Part shown: positions 46,533 through 57,565 of the stretch, in pieces
Numbering within the stretch: position 1 is the stretch's first letter
How the letters are laid out: each line of letters starts with the position of its first letter
Source: Lasiodiplodia sp. COLG20
Taxonomy: Eukaryota; Ascomycota; Dothideomycetes; Botryosphaeriales; Botryosphaeriaceae
Reading direction: 5' to 3'
Length of the DNA: 64,000 nucleotides
NCBI GenBank assembly: GCA_009801085.1
Contig: VNWV01000001.1
Location: 8,122,001 to 8,186,000 of the forward strand
Translations under genes and position numbers: made by a program
Notes under the pieces: generated by a model
The model's input: only the letters and a program-made list of their open reading frames with translations
Told to the model about the DNA's origin: nothing
Database searches by the model: none

Positions 46533-47804
46533 TTAAAACAACTCGTCCTCTTTCACAAGATTATCTCTCGTCAGTTCGTCCAGATCCCGCACCCCAGCAA
46601 GATGCATGTTCATGATCAAATCGCCGCACATTGCTCGAAGGACGTGCCTGACCCCTTCTTCACCCCCAATCGCAAGTCCGTACGCATATGGCCGGCCAAT
46701 GAAGACGCACTTTGCCCCAAGGGCGAGCGCCTTCATGATATCCGCTCCACACCGGACTCCGCTGTCGAACATGACCTCTAGCTTGTCTCCCACGGCGTCC
46801 GCAATTCGCGGCAGGACGCCTAGACTGCTGTTACCACCATCTTGTTGTCGGCCTCCGTGGTTACTGACAACGATTCCCTGGACTCCTGCCTCAACCGCCC
46901 TCTTCGCATCGCCAACGCTCTGAATACCCTTGAGCACGATAGGACCATCCCAGTGCTTCTTCAGGAGCTCCAGATCCTCCCAGCTGTGTGAATGGCCGGG
47001 AAATACAATCTTTGTCCATTCTTGTGCCGCTTGAGAGATGCTGCGGCCCATGTCAGACGGCTCGTGGTCCGTGGCCTCGCCGATTTCGTAGCCATGCTTC
47101 TCCTTGAACTTCTTCCGGAAAATTGGGTCGGTAAAGCCGAGTTCCACGCCAATTCTGTCCGCGTGAAGGAAAGGATTGTAGCCATTGTCCATATCGGACG
47201 GCCGCCAGCCTAGCACGTACGTATCTAGGGTGACGAAGAGGGCTGTGTATCCTGCCGCTTTTGCCCTCTTCAGCAGGGAGATGGTGATATCGTCGTGCTC
47301 CCGGCTTGGCCAGTACAGCTGATACCAGCGCACGCCATTTCCATTAGCCTTGGCAACGTCCTCGATGCTCGTGCTGCTCGCTGTGCTGAGAGTGTACGGG
47401 ATGTCAACCGACGCGGCAGCCTTCGCCGCAGCGATCTCCCCATCGGGGTTGAAAATTCTCTGAACTCCAATCGGCGCGATTGCAACAGGAAACCTCAGCT
47501 TCTGGCCTAGCACCGTGGTCGCGGTGTTGCTGAAGAGCTCGTTTCCACTCTCATCCTTTCGGCTCGGAACAAGGCGCCGCGGGACGATTGACCAACGAGA
47601 GAAAGATGCCAGATTCTTCTGGTACGTCTGTCCCGCACCAGCATTCCCGTGGATGTACCCCCAGGAGTTGGCAGAGAGGACGTTCCGGGCCATTTCCTCC
47701 CATTTCGACGGCTGGAAGGTGAATGGCGGGCGCGCTGAGTGTAGACCAGCCTGGAAAACAGATTGTTCGTACGCGATAGGATCGGCTAGGGTGTTCGGCG
47801 CCAT
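46533..47804 (-). CDS. FMN-dependent 2-hydroxyacid oxidase (lactate 2-monooxygenase-like)
   Basis: FMN-dependent alpha-hydroxyacid dehydrogenase/oxidase, oxidising L-2-hydroxyacids such as lactate. One exon of 423 residues from ATG 47804; the frame is open upstream but has no ATG, so an unseen 5' exon is possible. Seen: SRWSIVPRRLVP, FPVAIAPIGVQRIF, the PYTLSTASSTSIEDVA strand, RWYQLYWPSREHD, LFVTLDTYVLGWRPSDM, IVLKGIQSVGDAKRA, and the active-site VSNHGGRQQDGG (His about 313) followed by MFDSGVRCGADIMKALALGA and FIGRPYAYGLAIGGEEGV. There is no cytochrome b5 domain and no signal peptide, so it is not the Cyb2 type. The segment between barrel strands 4 and 5 is longer than in glycolate oxidase, as in lactate monooxygenase. 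Confidence 0.93.
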   Translation of the reverse strand: MAPNTLADPIAYEQSVFQAGLHSARPPFTFQPSKWEEMARNVLSANSWGYIHGNAGAGQTYQKNLASFSRWSIVPRRLVPSRKDESGNELFSNTATTVLGQKLRFPVAIAPIGVQRIFNPDGEIAAAKAAASVDIPYTLSTASSTSIEDVAKANGNGVRWYQLYWPSREHDDITISLLKRAKAAGYTALFVTLDTYVLGWRPSDMDNGYNPFLHADRIGVELGFTDPIFRKKFKEKHGYEIGEATDHEPSDMGRSISQAAQEWTKIVFPGHSHSWEDLELLKKHWDGPIVLKGIQSVGDAKRAVEAGVQGIVVSNHGGRQQDGGNSSLGVLPRIADAVGDKLEVMFDSGVRCGADIMKALALGAKCVFIGRPYAYGLAIGGEEGVRHVLRAMCGDLIMNMHLAGVRDLDELTRDNLVKEDELF

Positions 47805-50800
47805 GATTCTTGCGAAGATCTCGTCTTGGCTCTCAATGCTTGTGTTGCTTGAGGGTGCGCGGCTTCCCGCGATGTTTATCAACGTTCGCCGGCCCACCTC
47901 GATACGTCACCGATGTCGTCATAATCCGCAATATTCGCATTCGAAGCTGGGCTTACCCAGCGGTACCGGATGTGCCCGGATGCCGCGGATAAGTGTTGAT
48001 TGAGCGGTGCATGGAGAATTGGCTCATGGTGAGTTGGCACGCTCCTGTCCAAATTGTGTAACGTGCGTTGAGCAAAGGCGTTGTGTGATATGGCTCGATA
48101 AAAGCATGTAGACGATGATTCTTTCCTACAAGAGAGGGTCATCTTGGCGGGTTGAGCTTGATAGAGGCTCTTGTTTGCTCGGAAGCTACCAAGAAAGCGG
48201 GGCGAGCTAATTTGACTATGGGAAGAAGAGCAGCCATTTCCATTTGCTCAACGCTTACGAGCAAAAGTCTCAGGTCAACGAGGCATTTTTTAAGCGCTAA
48301 GCAGCTGTTATAGATCTTAAGAGCCCTATATAACGCTTACAAAACGCCACTTTGGTAGCTTAGTAAGCGCTTGTACTTGCTGCGACCTGCGAGCCCTTAG
48401 TTTGATCCTCTTCTGCTTGGTGGCTTCTTGCGTGACATTCACGCTTTGATCTTGCCGGAGCTAGTTCCTGTGCAGCTACTTGGCGAACACGGAACCACTT
48501 CTGGCCTATCGAGTTGAACATTGCAGGGAGCTATCAGCTTGTGTCTCGGATTCCAAAAGATGCCAATGGCGTTGTAAGGGTCCTGATAGTCAAAATCCCA
48601 AGTGCCTGGGCACTCAAGTCCTGATTTTGTAGCATCTTAATCTACACGTACCGTCTATCACCACCATAATGCCCGTTGCGACAACAAAGGTAAATTTTGG
48701 AGGACATTGCGGACGATCGGCAGTCGCATTGCCGCAAAAAGGAAGGTCGCAAAACGTGACGCCTCCTCTCGCCAGTTCGTCCCGTCCTACAGCACTCATC
48801 CGAAACACGCATCGGATTTTCTTCCTTCGCCTCCAATGGCCGGGAAACCAAATCGCAGCGAGTTTGATCTCCAGCCAGGCCCCTTGTCGTCCATGTATGG
48901 CAGTCTCTGGTCGTCGGGTCAAGCGCAATATTCATTTATCGGTGACTCGCTGTTGCTTTTCCCATCATCGATCGTGGAGGGTTTTTGCATTGCGCAACGG
49001 TCGCTGGAAAAAGCAATATTCTTGCGGTCTGAGCGGCCCCGGTGGTTATATGGCAGCTGCAACAACAGGTACCTCCGCCCCGTCATTCCCAATTCCAACC
49101 GGCTTTTCTAAGTTTTTTTTTTTTCAGAGCTCCCGCGCACGGAATGCCATCTATACGCTGGCCCAAGCCGCGAGACACCACCTACTTGATAGGTCTTGTT
49201 ACCTTCGCAAGCGTTTTTGGCTACGTGCCCCTCTGCGCAAACCCTTTTGTCAGATCTGTCTCCGAGAGGGGTGACTCGACACATGGCTAGCGGAAATGCG
49301 AATCCCAAGAGTAACGTCGTCTGGTATCTGTACACCCTATCTACTGTGGGCATCGAATAGTGCTGACGGAATCTTTCCCTGTCGGGCGCACCAGGTACTG
49401 TCGGTCCGCGACCGGTAGGTTCGTAGCCCAAACTTCCCTAACGTCCTCTAGAGAAGCGACTACACCACCCATGAGACCTGAAATTCCCTTTATATGAGGC
49501 TAAGGTTAGCTATCGAAGAGGCTTCTCGGAGTGTCGTGTTGGCGATGTGGATTGCAACACCGGCTGAGTACAAGACTGGAAACAGTGTTTCGTTCGTGTT
49601 TCTGTATGAACGTCGCAGATTGATAACGTATCGAAGCAGAAGCTTGTGCAGTTCTCTACAAACAGCTCGATCGGACGCCTTTTCATGTTTGTCTCGTCGA
49701 CCACGCTAGCGGCCCCCTCGTCCAAGCCGGCAATGACAATACGAGCGAAGAACACAATCTCACTGCATAGTCAGTGAGAAGATGATGAGATGCCGGTGGC
49801 AGTGGTAGGACACAAGCGTCTTGTCTGCAGGTAGGCCCCTTTGTCACATGAGCTTCTGCGGAGTCTAACACGAGGCACAGCCCACGAGAATTCGAATTAA
49901 ACGGGAGGAAAAACCGGACGATGGAATACAGGTGGACCCTGGCCTCTGCTTCTGAATATCCTGGCCATTACTCCTACCTGAAATCTGTTCTAGGCGGCTT
50001 TCGTGGATGGGAAGGGTAGTTGCCAATCCCCCATAGAGTGCCGGGACAAAGGCCGTGTTCCACGCATCCACCCAGGAAAAGCATCTGGTGGCATTCTTGT
50101 CTTTCTGTGATGTTGAATTGCCATCCGATACACTCAGTCCATGGAGGCCACGTAGCAAGCTGAACGTTTCTTGATTCACTGGATTTCCTTTTACATTGCC
50201 AGGATGTTGCCTCTTGCCAGCCGACGGGCCATTGCAGGACGTCCGTGACCGTGAGGATCCCGGCGAAAATGAAGCCGCTGTGCTGTTACAGCTGATGGTT
50301 CCACCGGGCAATCAAGTCATATGAGATTGCATATGCAGCGTCGAGGAAATCGATCTGAGGTGAGATGGGCCAACACTGCAATCAATCGCAAGATGGATGA
50401 CCGCCACGCCTGGTCTGCCATCGCGATCCCATGGACTGCCAAGGGAAAACACTCGACGACCAGCGCCGGGATAGGGGGCCCGAGTCCGGATTCGCAATGG
50501 TGCTGGGAGCACGGAATGGGCGCCGGGCCGCTGGGAACAAGGCGGCCGATAAGGCCGGGTCCCAGCAAGTCGACGGGTGCGGGAGTCGTTTTGTGATCAT
50601 TGCGTCCACGGGCTGGTCCGGTCCCGGCGGCTGAGACACATGCCCGTCATGCTGCTTGAGCCAGCGCCATGATGACGCACGAGCCCGCATTTCCCGAAAC
50701 GGCAATTTGCCTGAGGGTGTGCTGAGGGGGGGCAATCGATAAGGAGCTTCCCCGCGCCCGGCGGGCCTGGTGGCTTCGTGTTTTTCCTTTTTCCAGCCGT

Positions 50801-52085
50801 CTGCGCGAATTGTCGCCGCCACAGCCGGAAGCCGTTGTGGAGAGCAGCGGAAACCCCTCTCACCTGCACTCGGTCCGCAGAACCTCCAGCCCGCTCTGCA
50901 ATGGCACCCAACTAATTGCGCCAAGAACCGTTTGTCGAGCAGGTGGCCACAAAAGGAAGACCTTGCATGGCTGCCCTATCACATCCCTGGCATTCCCCCC
51001 GGCCTCCCTGTCGCCGCCTCGCATCCTCGCAGACAACAGCGCCGAAGTGCCATATCTTCACCACAACTCTTCCGCCGCCTTGCAGCATGGGGAGAGGCTG
51101 GCCGAGGTGAAAGCTGCTTCCGAGCCTGGCCGCGCGGTGGAGCTGAGTCTTTCAATTTGCTTTTTCCTGCCACACGTCGCAGCGCGACGCTGTGCAACCA
51201 GCCGGACACCCACGTACCACGGCCACAACGTTTTGACAGTTCGTGCCGGACGGCGAGCAGCCATGAATGCCGCCGAAAAACGGACCCTGTGTGCTCGTGA
51301 GGAACTTGGGTCCGCCTAGAGCTGGTTCTCCGGAAGGGGGCGCACGCTGGCGCAGGCACTTCTCCCTCAACTGCTCCCCGGACAAAGGACTGCTGCTCCT
51401 CTGTGCCGCGGGCAGCGTACAGTTGCCCTGTTTTGCGGGGCCACAGAGGCCAGCGCTCGGGAGACGTATCGTATGTTGTCGCCAGGCTGCAGCGGCTGCC
51501 CCCAGGTCTCTGAGCACCGCGCACTGCACTCCTCCCCGTTGGTACGGAGTCTCGCCATAATGCCTACTGGGGATCTCCCTGTGCTCTCTGAGCCCTCGTG
51601 CGCCTTGTCTAATGAGCCGACATTTCTTTTCCCCGTCGGAGATACGTCGAGCTGCTTTTTGTAGGACAAGCCCATGTCAAGCTCGACCAACAGCATAGCC
51701 GCAGCCACCCCTACGGTTGACAACCTCCCGCCAGGGATCTCCGATCTTCTCGAGACGCCGCGATGATGCCCAAGACGCCGGCCTCCGCTGGAACGCTGCT
51801 GTAAGACCCGCCTCAGAAGACTGCAGGTCCTATTGCTCGAAGCTGCCCAAGGCATGACGTGGGGGAGCAGACTGGCCGTCGCCGCCACCAGAGAGCTGGG
51901 ATGTGCTCTCACTTGTCCGTAGAAGCAAAACCCCGCCGCGGCCTCATGGGCAAACTTAAAAGGCGGCACGAGGTACGCCGCCTCCAGCTTCCTTCCCCTC
52001 AGACATCACTTCTCAACTACAAGACTGCCATTGGCCCTTACTTCCTGCGATCACCTCTGTCGTCCGCTCCTGGATCATCTTTGCC
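47805..52085. other. Gene-poor stretch
   Basis: About 4.3 kb. The oxidase promoter is expected near 47805-48100. From 48240 to 48375 the DNA is AT-rich with several inverted TAAGCG/CGCTTA copies. Frames of up to about 200 codons (for example 48669-49274 plus, 51367-51969 minus) lack domains, splice support or protein-like composition. A T run lies at 49111-49124. The last part holds the aquaporin promoter. Confidence 0.4.
48251..48371. repeat. AT-rich cluster of TAAGCG / CGCTTA inverted motifs
   Basis: ACGCTTAC occurs at 48251-48258 and 48333-48340, while TAAGCGCT lies at 48291-48298 and GTAAGCGC at 48363-48370. The mirrored copies in a short AT-rich block suggest a remnant of a repeat or small inverted-repeat element. 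No complete element ends were found. Confidence 0.35.
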
Positions 52086-53274
52086 ATGTCGTCCTCCGCT
52101 TACAACAATGGGCCCTCTACTGAGGCTGGCCACCACTGGAATGGAGACGAGAAGGCCATCCGTCACTCTGAGGGGACCACGGCCACCGACCACCGGACGA
52201 CCCCAGAGATCGATGAGGTTGGCCTTCAGGTCAACACTGAGTTCAAGCCGCTCCCGTTCCCTTTCAACAAGATCATGAACAGTGGATTCGGGAGGTCCCC
52301 CTGGAAGAACCGTAAGATTCTCTGCCCCTTTCAGGCCTTCGCCAGCCCGCCAAACTGACACGAGCACTCCCGCAAGACGCCATTGCCTTCACTGGTGAAT
52401 GCGTGGGCACTGCCTCCTTCCTGTTCTTCGCTTTCGCGGGGACTGAAGTCGCCCAATGGGGCTCAGCAACCAACCAGACGGAAACATTTGACCCTGCCAC
52501 CATCCTGTACATCTCGCTGTGCTTCGGCCTGTCCCTGATGGTCAACGTCTTCATCTTCTTCCGTGTGTCGGGAGGCCTCTTCAATCCTGCAGTAAGCGCA
52601 GCTCCGTCTCCACTGTTACAATCCTGGAGGGGGGTATGTCTGACACTAAGGCAAAACAGGTCACGCTCGCCATGCTCCTCACCAGCTCGATCCCGCCGAT
52701 GAGGTGCTTGGTCCTCTTCATCGCGCAGATGCTGGCGTGCATGTTCGCGTCGGTCATCGTCTCGGTCCTCATCCCGACCAAGTTCGGCGTCGTGACGGCG
52801 CCGTCCAACGGGGCGACGACGGCGCAGGCCGTCTGCCTCGAGCTCATCCTGACGGCATACCTGTGCATGTCCATCTTCATGCTGGCGGGCGAGAACCACA
52901 AGGGCCGCTTCATGGCGCCCGTCTGCATCGGCATGTGCCTCTTCTCGGCCCACCTCGTCGGCGTGCAGTGGACGGGCGCCAGCCTCAACCCCTGCCGCAG
53001 CTTCGGCCCAGCCGTCGTCAGCGGCACCTGGACCCAGCACTGGATCTACTGTACGTATTCACTTGCTTGCATTAGCGCTTCCGCATTATCCAATGATCAT
53101 GGGCTGACCGCACGTTTTTACTATCATACAGGGGTCGGACCTGGCGTTGGCGCCACGATCGCGGCTGGCCTCTACAAGACTTTGAAGCACATGCGCTACG
53201 AGGAGGCCAACCCCGGCCAGGACCAGTGGGATGACCCGGCCCTGCGCCAGCACCAGACCAACGGCCGGAAGTGA
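52086..53274 (+). CDS. Aquaporin (MIP family) with NPA and NPC motifs
   Basis: Water or small-solute channel of the major intrinsic protein family. Four exons, 52086-52311, 52377-52591, 52660-53050 and 53132-53274, give 324 residues. About 75 N-terminal residues are cytosolic. The first helix starts at NHAIAFTGECVGTASFLFFAF. The first pore motif is normal, GGLFNPAVTLAM (NPA at 145-147, split by an intron right after Ala). The second is NPC (257-259) in TGASLNPCRSFGPAVV, with the usual Arg following. The last helix is WVGPGVGATIAAGLYK. It resembles yeast Aqy-type orthodox aquaporins more than aquaglyceroporins, since the second motif lacks the D of the glycerol channels. The Cys in the second motif is unusual. 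Confidence 0.92.
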
Positions 53275-56200
53275 GCGAGCAATTGGTTCAACAGCCGAGC
53301 TTGCTCACCGTGTAAAGGATGACTCATCACGACAGTAATTGAACGCAAAGACATGATGATTGGGAGGTAAAGTGGCGAGATGCATCTACAGCGTTAGTGG
53401 CAATTGCAAGTTTGATCATGTGAGGGGGATGCAAAGGTGGACTTTCGATTCTCCTCTTCTTATTTCCGGGTAACCGATGTTTCGTTACTGTGTCCTCCCT
53501 CCGGCGGCAACATTCCTTATTCCAGTTAGCTAGATGAGCGAATGTATTACATATCAGCAAGCATCCGAGCAACCAACCTTGTGTGAGAATATCCTGCAAG
53601 GCCATACTAACGAAGCCCGCGTGCCCTCTGTACGTCACTCTGCGCCTCCCACTTCTTCAGCCAGCTTCCACGTCAGCACTAGGGCCAGTGTCGAATCCCA
53701 CCGTTGAATTTGATGTCACGGGTATATCTAGCCCAAACGAGCCGTCGATCAGACTCGCGTAGGACGGGAGGCCGAGCGGGATCGCCGGGTGGCCGTGCAG
53801 CGGAAGATCGCCTCATCCGCACAAGCGCGACAGGGATGGCATCCGGGGAAACCTATACACACCCAAGGGAGAAAAAAAAAAAAAGAGTAATAATCGGCAT
53901 TGCCGGGATGGTGGCCTGCACGCAATTTTGCACCCCGGCGCTTCTGCGAGTGTCCACTTCGCGAAGGGACGGCACAATTCTTACTGGTGGAGCAGAAGGG
54001 GCAAGCAAAGAGCGCGTACCTGGTGCGACTGAAGTCGGGCCGCCATGCGGCGGCAGAGAGTACATAGTGCGGCGAAAGAAACAGCACTGACCTCTACCTT
54101 GTCTCTGCGATTACCCGCGCCGGAAGGCTCCCGAGGCGGGTCACACGTTTCTTTGCCTTCCTTGTGGACCTGGCCCGTCTCCCCTCGACCCCGTCTGACC
54201 ATGAGGGGCACGCCGACCATCATTGGTTCGCTCGGCCTCGTCGAGTCGGTCTGCTGCGCTCCGCCCCTGTGTCTCGAGACATGCAGAGTACTTGGCAAAG
54301 CCTCACTTTTTGACCCCTTCTGGATATTCTTGCGCATGGTTGATGCAATTGCCGATGGAATTACTTGCAAGTTTCGCCTCGCGGGTGCTCTCGACGGTGG
54401 GGGGTGGAGGGGCCGAAACCAAGCCACCACGAGGACGTACATACGTATGTATGTACAGCGTACGAGGGCGGCCCTGCATGGCGAGCGCAGCCGCGCTATC
54501 TTTTCGTAAGAAGCCGAGAGCACGACCTCTGTCTCGATATCGAACCGTGGTTGACATGGAGAGAAAGCGAAGTCATTGTCCCGGGATTTCTCAGCGAATG
54601 GACCGGGCCGTCGCAGAGTGCAGCTCAGCTGCGGTAAGCATCTCTCTGCTCTCAGTGGGCAAAGTTCGTTAGCTTGCGTCTGGTTAAGCGCCAGCTCGGC
54701 ACTGCGCAACGCTGTAGGTCACTGTCTCCTGTCGTGCGTCGGCCTAGTGCAGCATCGGCTGGCAGCACAAGAACAACGCATGCCTGCGCACCAGGAAACA
54801 CATGTGCGGCCCTCTCGAAACGGCAGACGGAGCCTGTCAGAGACCGCATCCATGGCGTGTTTCTCACAGCGTGATCAAAAAAACACCAACCCTATTTCCG
54901 GTGACAGAAGAAAGATCGACGAGCAGTCATGGGATGTCCTAACGACGAGAAAACCGCGCAGGTCCGTTTAAGCAGCAGAAGAAACAAGCCATCTGGCGCC
55001 TGCGCCCCACCACTCTGCCACTCATTGTCCTTTTTCCCTTCGCCACGGAACTTGTGGGGTAAACGTGGCGAAGCGAGGAAAAAGTACTGTTGACTGACAA
55101 ACCATCCCCTCTCCTCTGACACAGGGTCAGGGTCCTTTCGGAGCTTGGGGGGCCTCGTTCCTGTGTAACCATGGCTGAGATGCACCTGGACAGGCCTTGC
55201 AGCCGCATGGCCAGCGAATTGTGACACAGACTTTCAGCCAGCCCAGCCTAGCCCCAGCCAACCAGGCACGCGGCCAACCTTCGGTCGCCCCCCATGTCTC
55301 GTCTCTTCCCCTCCGTCTTGCCCCATTTGGTACTTCCGCGGACCGCACGTTCATCCTCCGCGTACAGCCCCACAACAAGTCCTAATCACGCAAACTGCCG
55401 GCGTGGATCCGCGAATGGCGTCTTTCGGCGGTGGCGCGTTGATTGCATATATGGGGAAACCATGAATTGGGCTCCAATATGCACCACCAATCCTCCGTTG
55501 GACCCACCCCACCGAGGTACCGTACATACACAGCCTGCAATCAGCAAGGTACCGGGTACTTTCGGCGGCGACAGGCATATAAGGCAACGCGGGGGAACCC
55601 ATTCGTTTGACTTTTTCTTTGTTACCTGTTTTCTTTTTTTTTTTTCCGGAAATGCAACATTGCGAGCCTTGCATCTGCAACTTTTGTTCTTATCACCTGC
55701 GTCTATTCGTGATCGAGATAGTGGCGAAAGAAGGGGAGGGCCTGCATTCAGGGTCTTCGTGGCGGCCTGCAACCCTGGGAATCCAGGTCATGCGGAAATA
55801 CGCGGACGTTTGCTCGCATTTTCGCATCGAGAAGATGACTGCAGTAGGGAACAGGGTATCGACAATCAGCATCGTCTGACATGGGTAAAGTCGTTGGGCT
55901 CTCCCATCTCACAGTGCAACGGTGAAGTGACATGGTGTCACCTTCTCGGGAATAAACATGCGGCTGCGTGCTCATGCGGCGGGATTTATGGCTTCTATTT
56001 CCGTTCAAAGTGCTTTGGGCTTCGCCATCCATCTCTGCACGGAGCAGCTGATTGATATGGCGATTTTCTTATTCCTTTTACCGTCAGGGGGCCGTTCACC
56101 GGGTGCTGTGGATGTCAGGCTCAGGAGTTTGTCAGCACCATGTAATCATTGGTACCCTTCGCAGCCAAACATGGGTAATCACATTTTCAGCTTACTTCTA

Positions 56201-57565
56201 TCAAACCTCTATGGAAACAAATCCCCTTCTTATATTCCCGTCCAATTATTTTGAAAAGGGGCGATAGTACTACAGTATAATCGATTGTCTGGCCTAGAAG
56301 GGGATGATTATTTAGCTCCCCCTGTAGAATAGCCATAGGTAGGAAATCCGAATCTGTGGCAAGACTTTTGCTTATTTTCAAAATAAGGGGCGCAAATAGA
56401 AAGAGAACCATTACATCTGTGAGATGCTTTAGTGAGCGATGTGCCCTTGTATCTCCCCTTCGCCACCTCGTGTTCCGTTACCGTTGAGCTCACGCTTGGA
56501 CCCACACTGTCCAGCATCCTCGATTGAGACATTGTGCTCCTTCTTCCTACCTCTCTTATCCCGTCACGGAGGCCTGTTAGGCATAAACGCATGGGTCATA
56601 CCCGATGCCAAGTACAATCAATCAAACATCCACCTCAAGGCGGTGGAACCCACTCTCCTTCATCTCTTGCAGGCGGCTCAAGCTTTGGCATGTTCTGGCT
56701 AACTGGATGTTTGACGCGTACAGATAAATCAGGAAATGATCATCAAACGAAGCAATTCGTTGGGTGTCTTCACCGCAGAGAAGCAGCTCCGGTGGCGCGG
56801 AGCCTCACAGCCGCACTACGTGCGGAAGAGTGTGTGATGGCCTAAGCAAATAGCCTAGCCGTTCAGAGCCATGACTTTACCGTCCATCCGCCAAACCGGT
56901 GTGGTCTGATCCGTGCTTGTCTTGCGGATGGGACAACAGCTACAACAAAGAGCCATCTACTGCGAAGATTTCGCACTCTTCAACACAAATTCTTCCGTGG
57001 TGGACTAAAACGAAGATCCTTCAACTTCTCATGAAGGGGGCACAAATTGTAAAACGTAATTTGCGCAAATTTTACGCCGTGAATCGGTCTCGGCCTTAGC
57101 GATAGCCCGACGGCGCAACGCGAATGCAATGCGCTCCGGTTCTCGGCGGCAAAAAGCTGCTGGCTGCGGGTGCCCATCACATACTACACTAAGCGCACGG
57201 TCAACATGTCTGGTTCTGTGGTATTGCAGTGAAGATCTCAGGTCAAAGCGCTGGCGTGGTGCGACCTCAGCCGTGATATTGATGAGAAAGAGAATTTCTT
57301 AATCGGAAGGTAAACGGGTCAGCTGCTGGACATGTTGCGTTGCCACAGAAGCTGCTGGGTATGTCTGCAGGAAATGGGATGAGATAACGACAGGCCAGGT
57401 TACTTTCTAACACTGATCCCGAATACGTAATGGGATAGACAACTCTAAACCAGTGCACACTGACAAAGCCGTCCGATAATGAGCGTCCCTCCAGTGCTGA
57501 GTTGTAGTAATGTAACCATTTCCTAATGCTTGGCTGGAATGCCCATTGCTAACGGCTACACAATA
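53275..57565. other. Gene-poor stretch
   Basis: About 4.3 kb with no accepted gene. Simple-sequence runs occur (A13 at 53872-53884, a T run near 55636) and a 14-base perfect palindrome at 54438-54451. The DNA becomes more AT-rich from 56050 onward. Many short overlapping frames in all phases are consistent with non-coding, moderately GC-rich DNA. Confidence 0.4.

Noticed and set aside
47805..47897. Upstream extension of the hydroxyacid oxidase
   Set aside because: The longer frame starts at GTG; no ATG is present and the family N-terminus fits the Met at 47804.
48669..49274. 200-codon ATG frame on the plus strand
   Set aside because: Composition is irregular (runs of Ser, Arg, Phe), no domain or intron signals, and part of it reads through a T run.
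49865..50311. 148-codon minus-strand frame
   Set aside because: It starts at TTG, has no ATG near its beginning and shows no recognisable domain.
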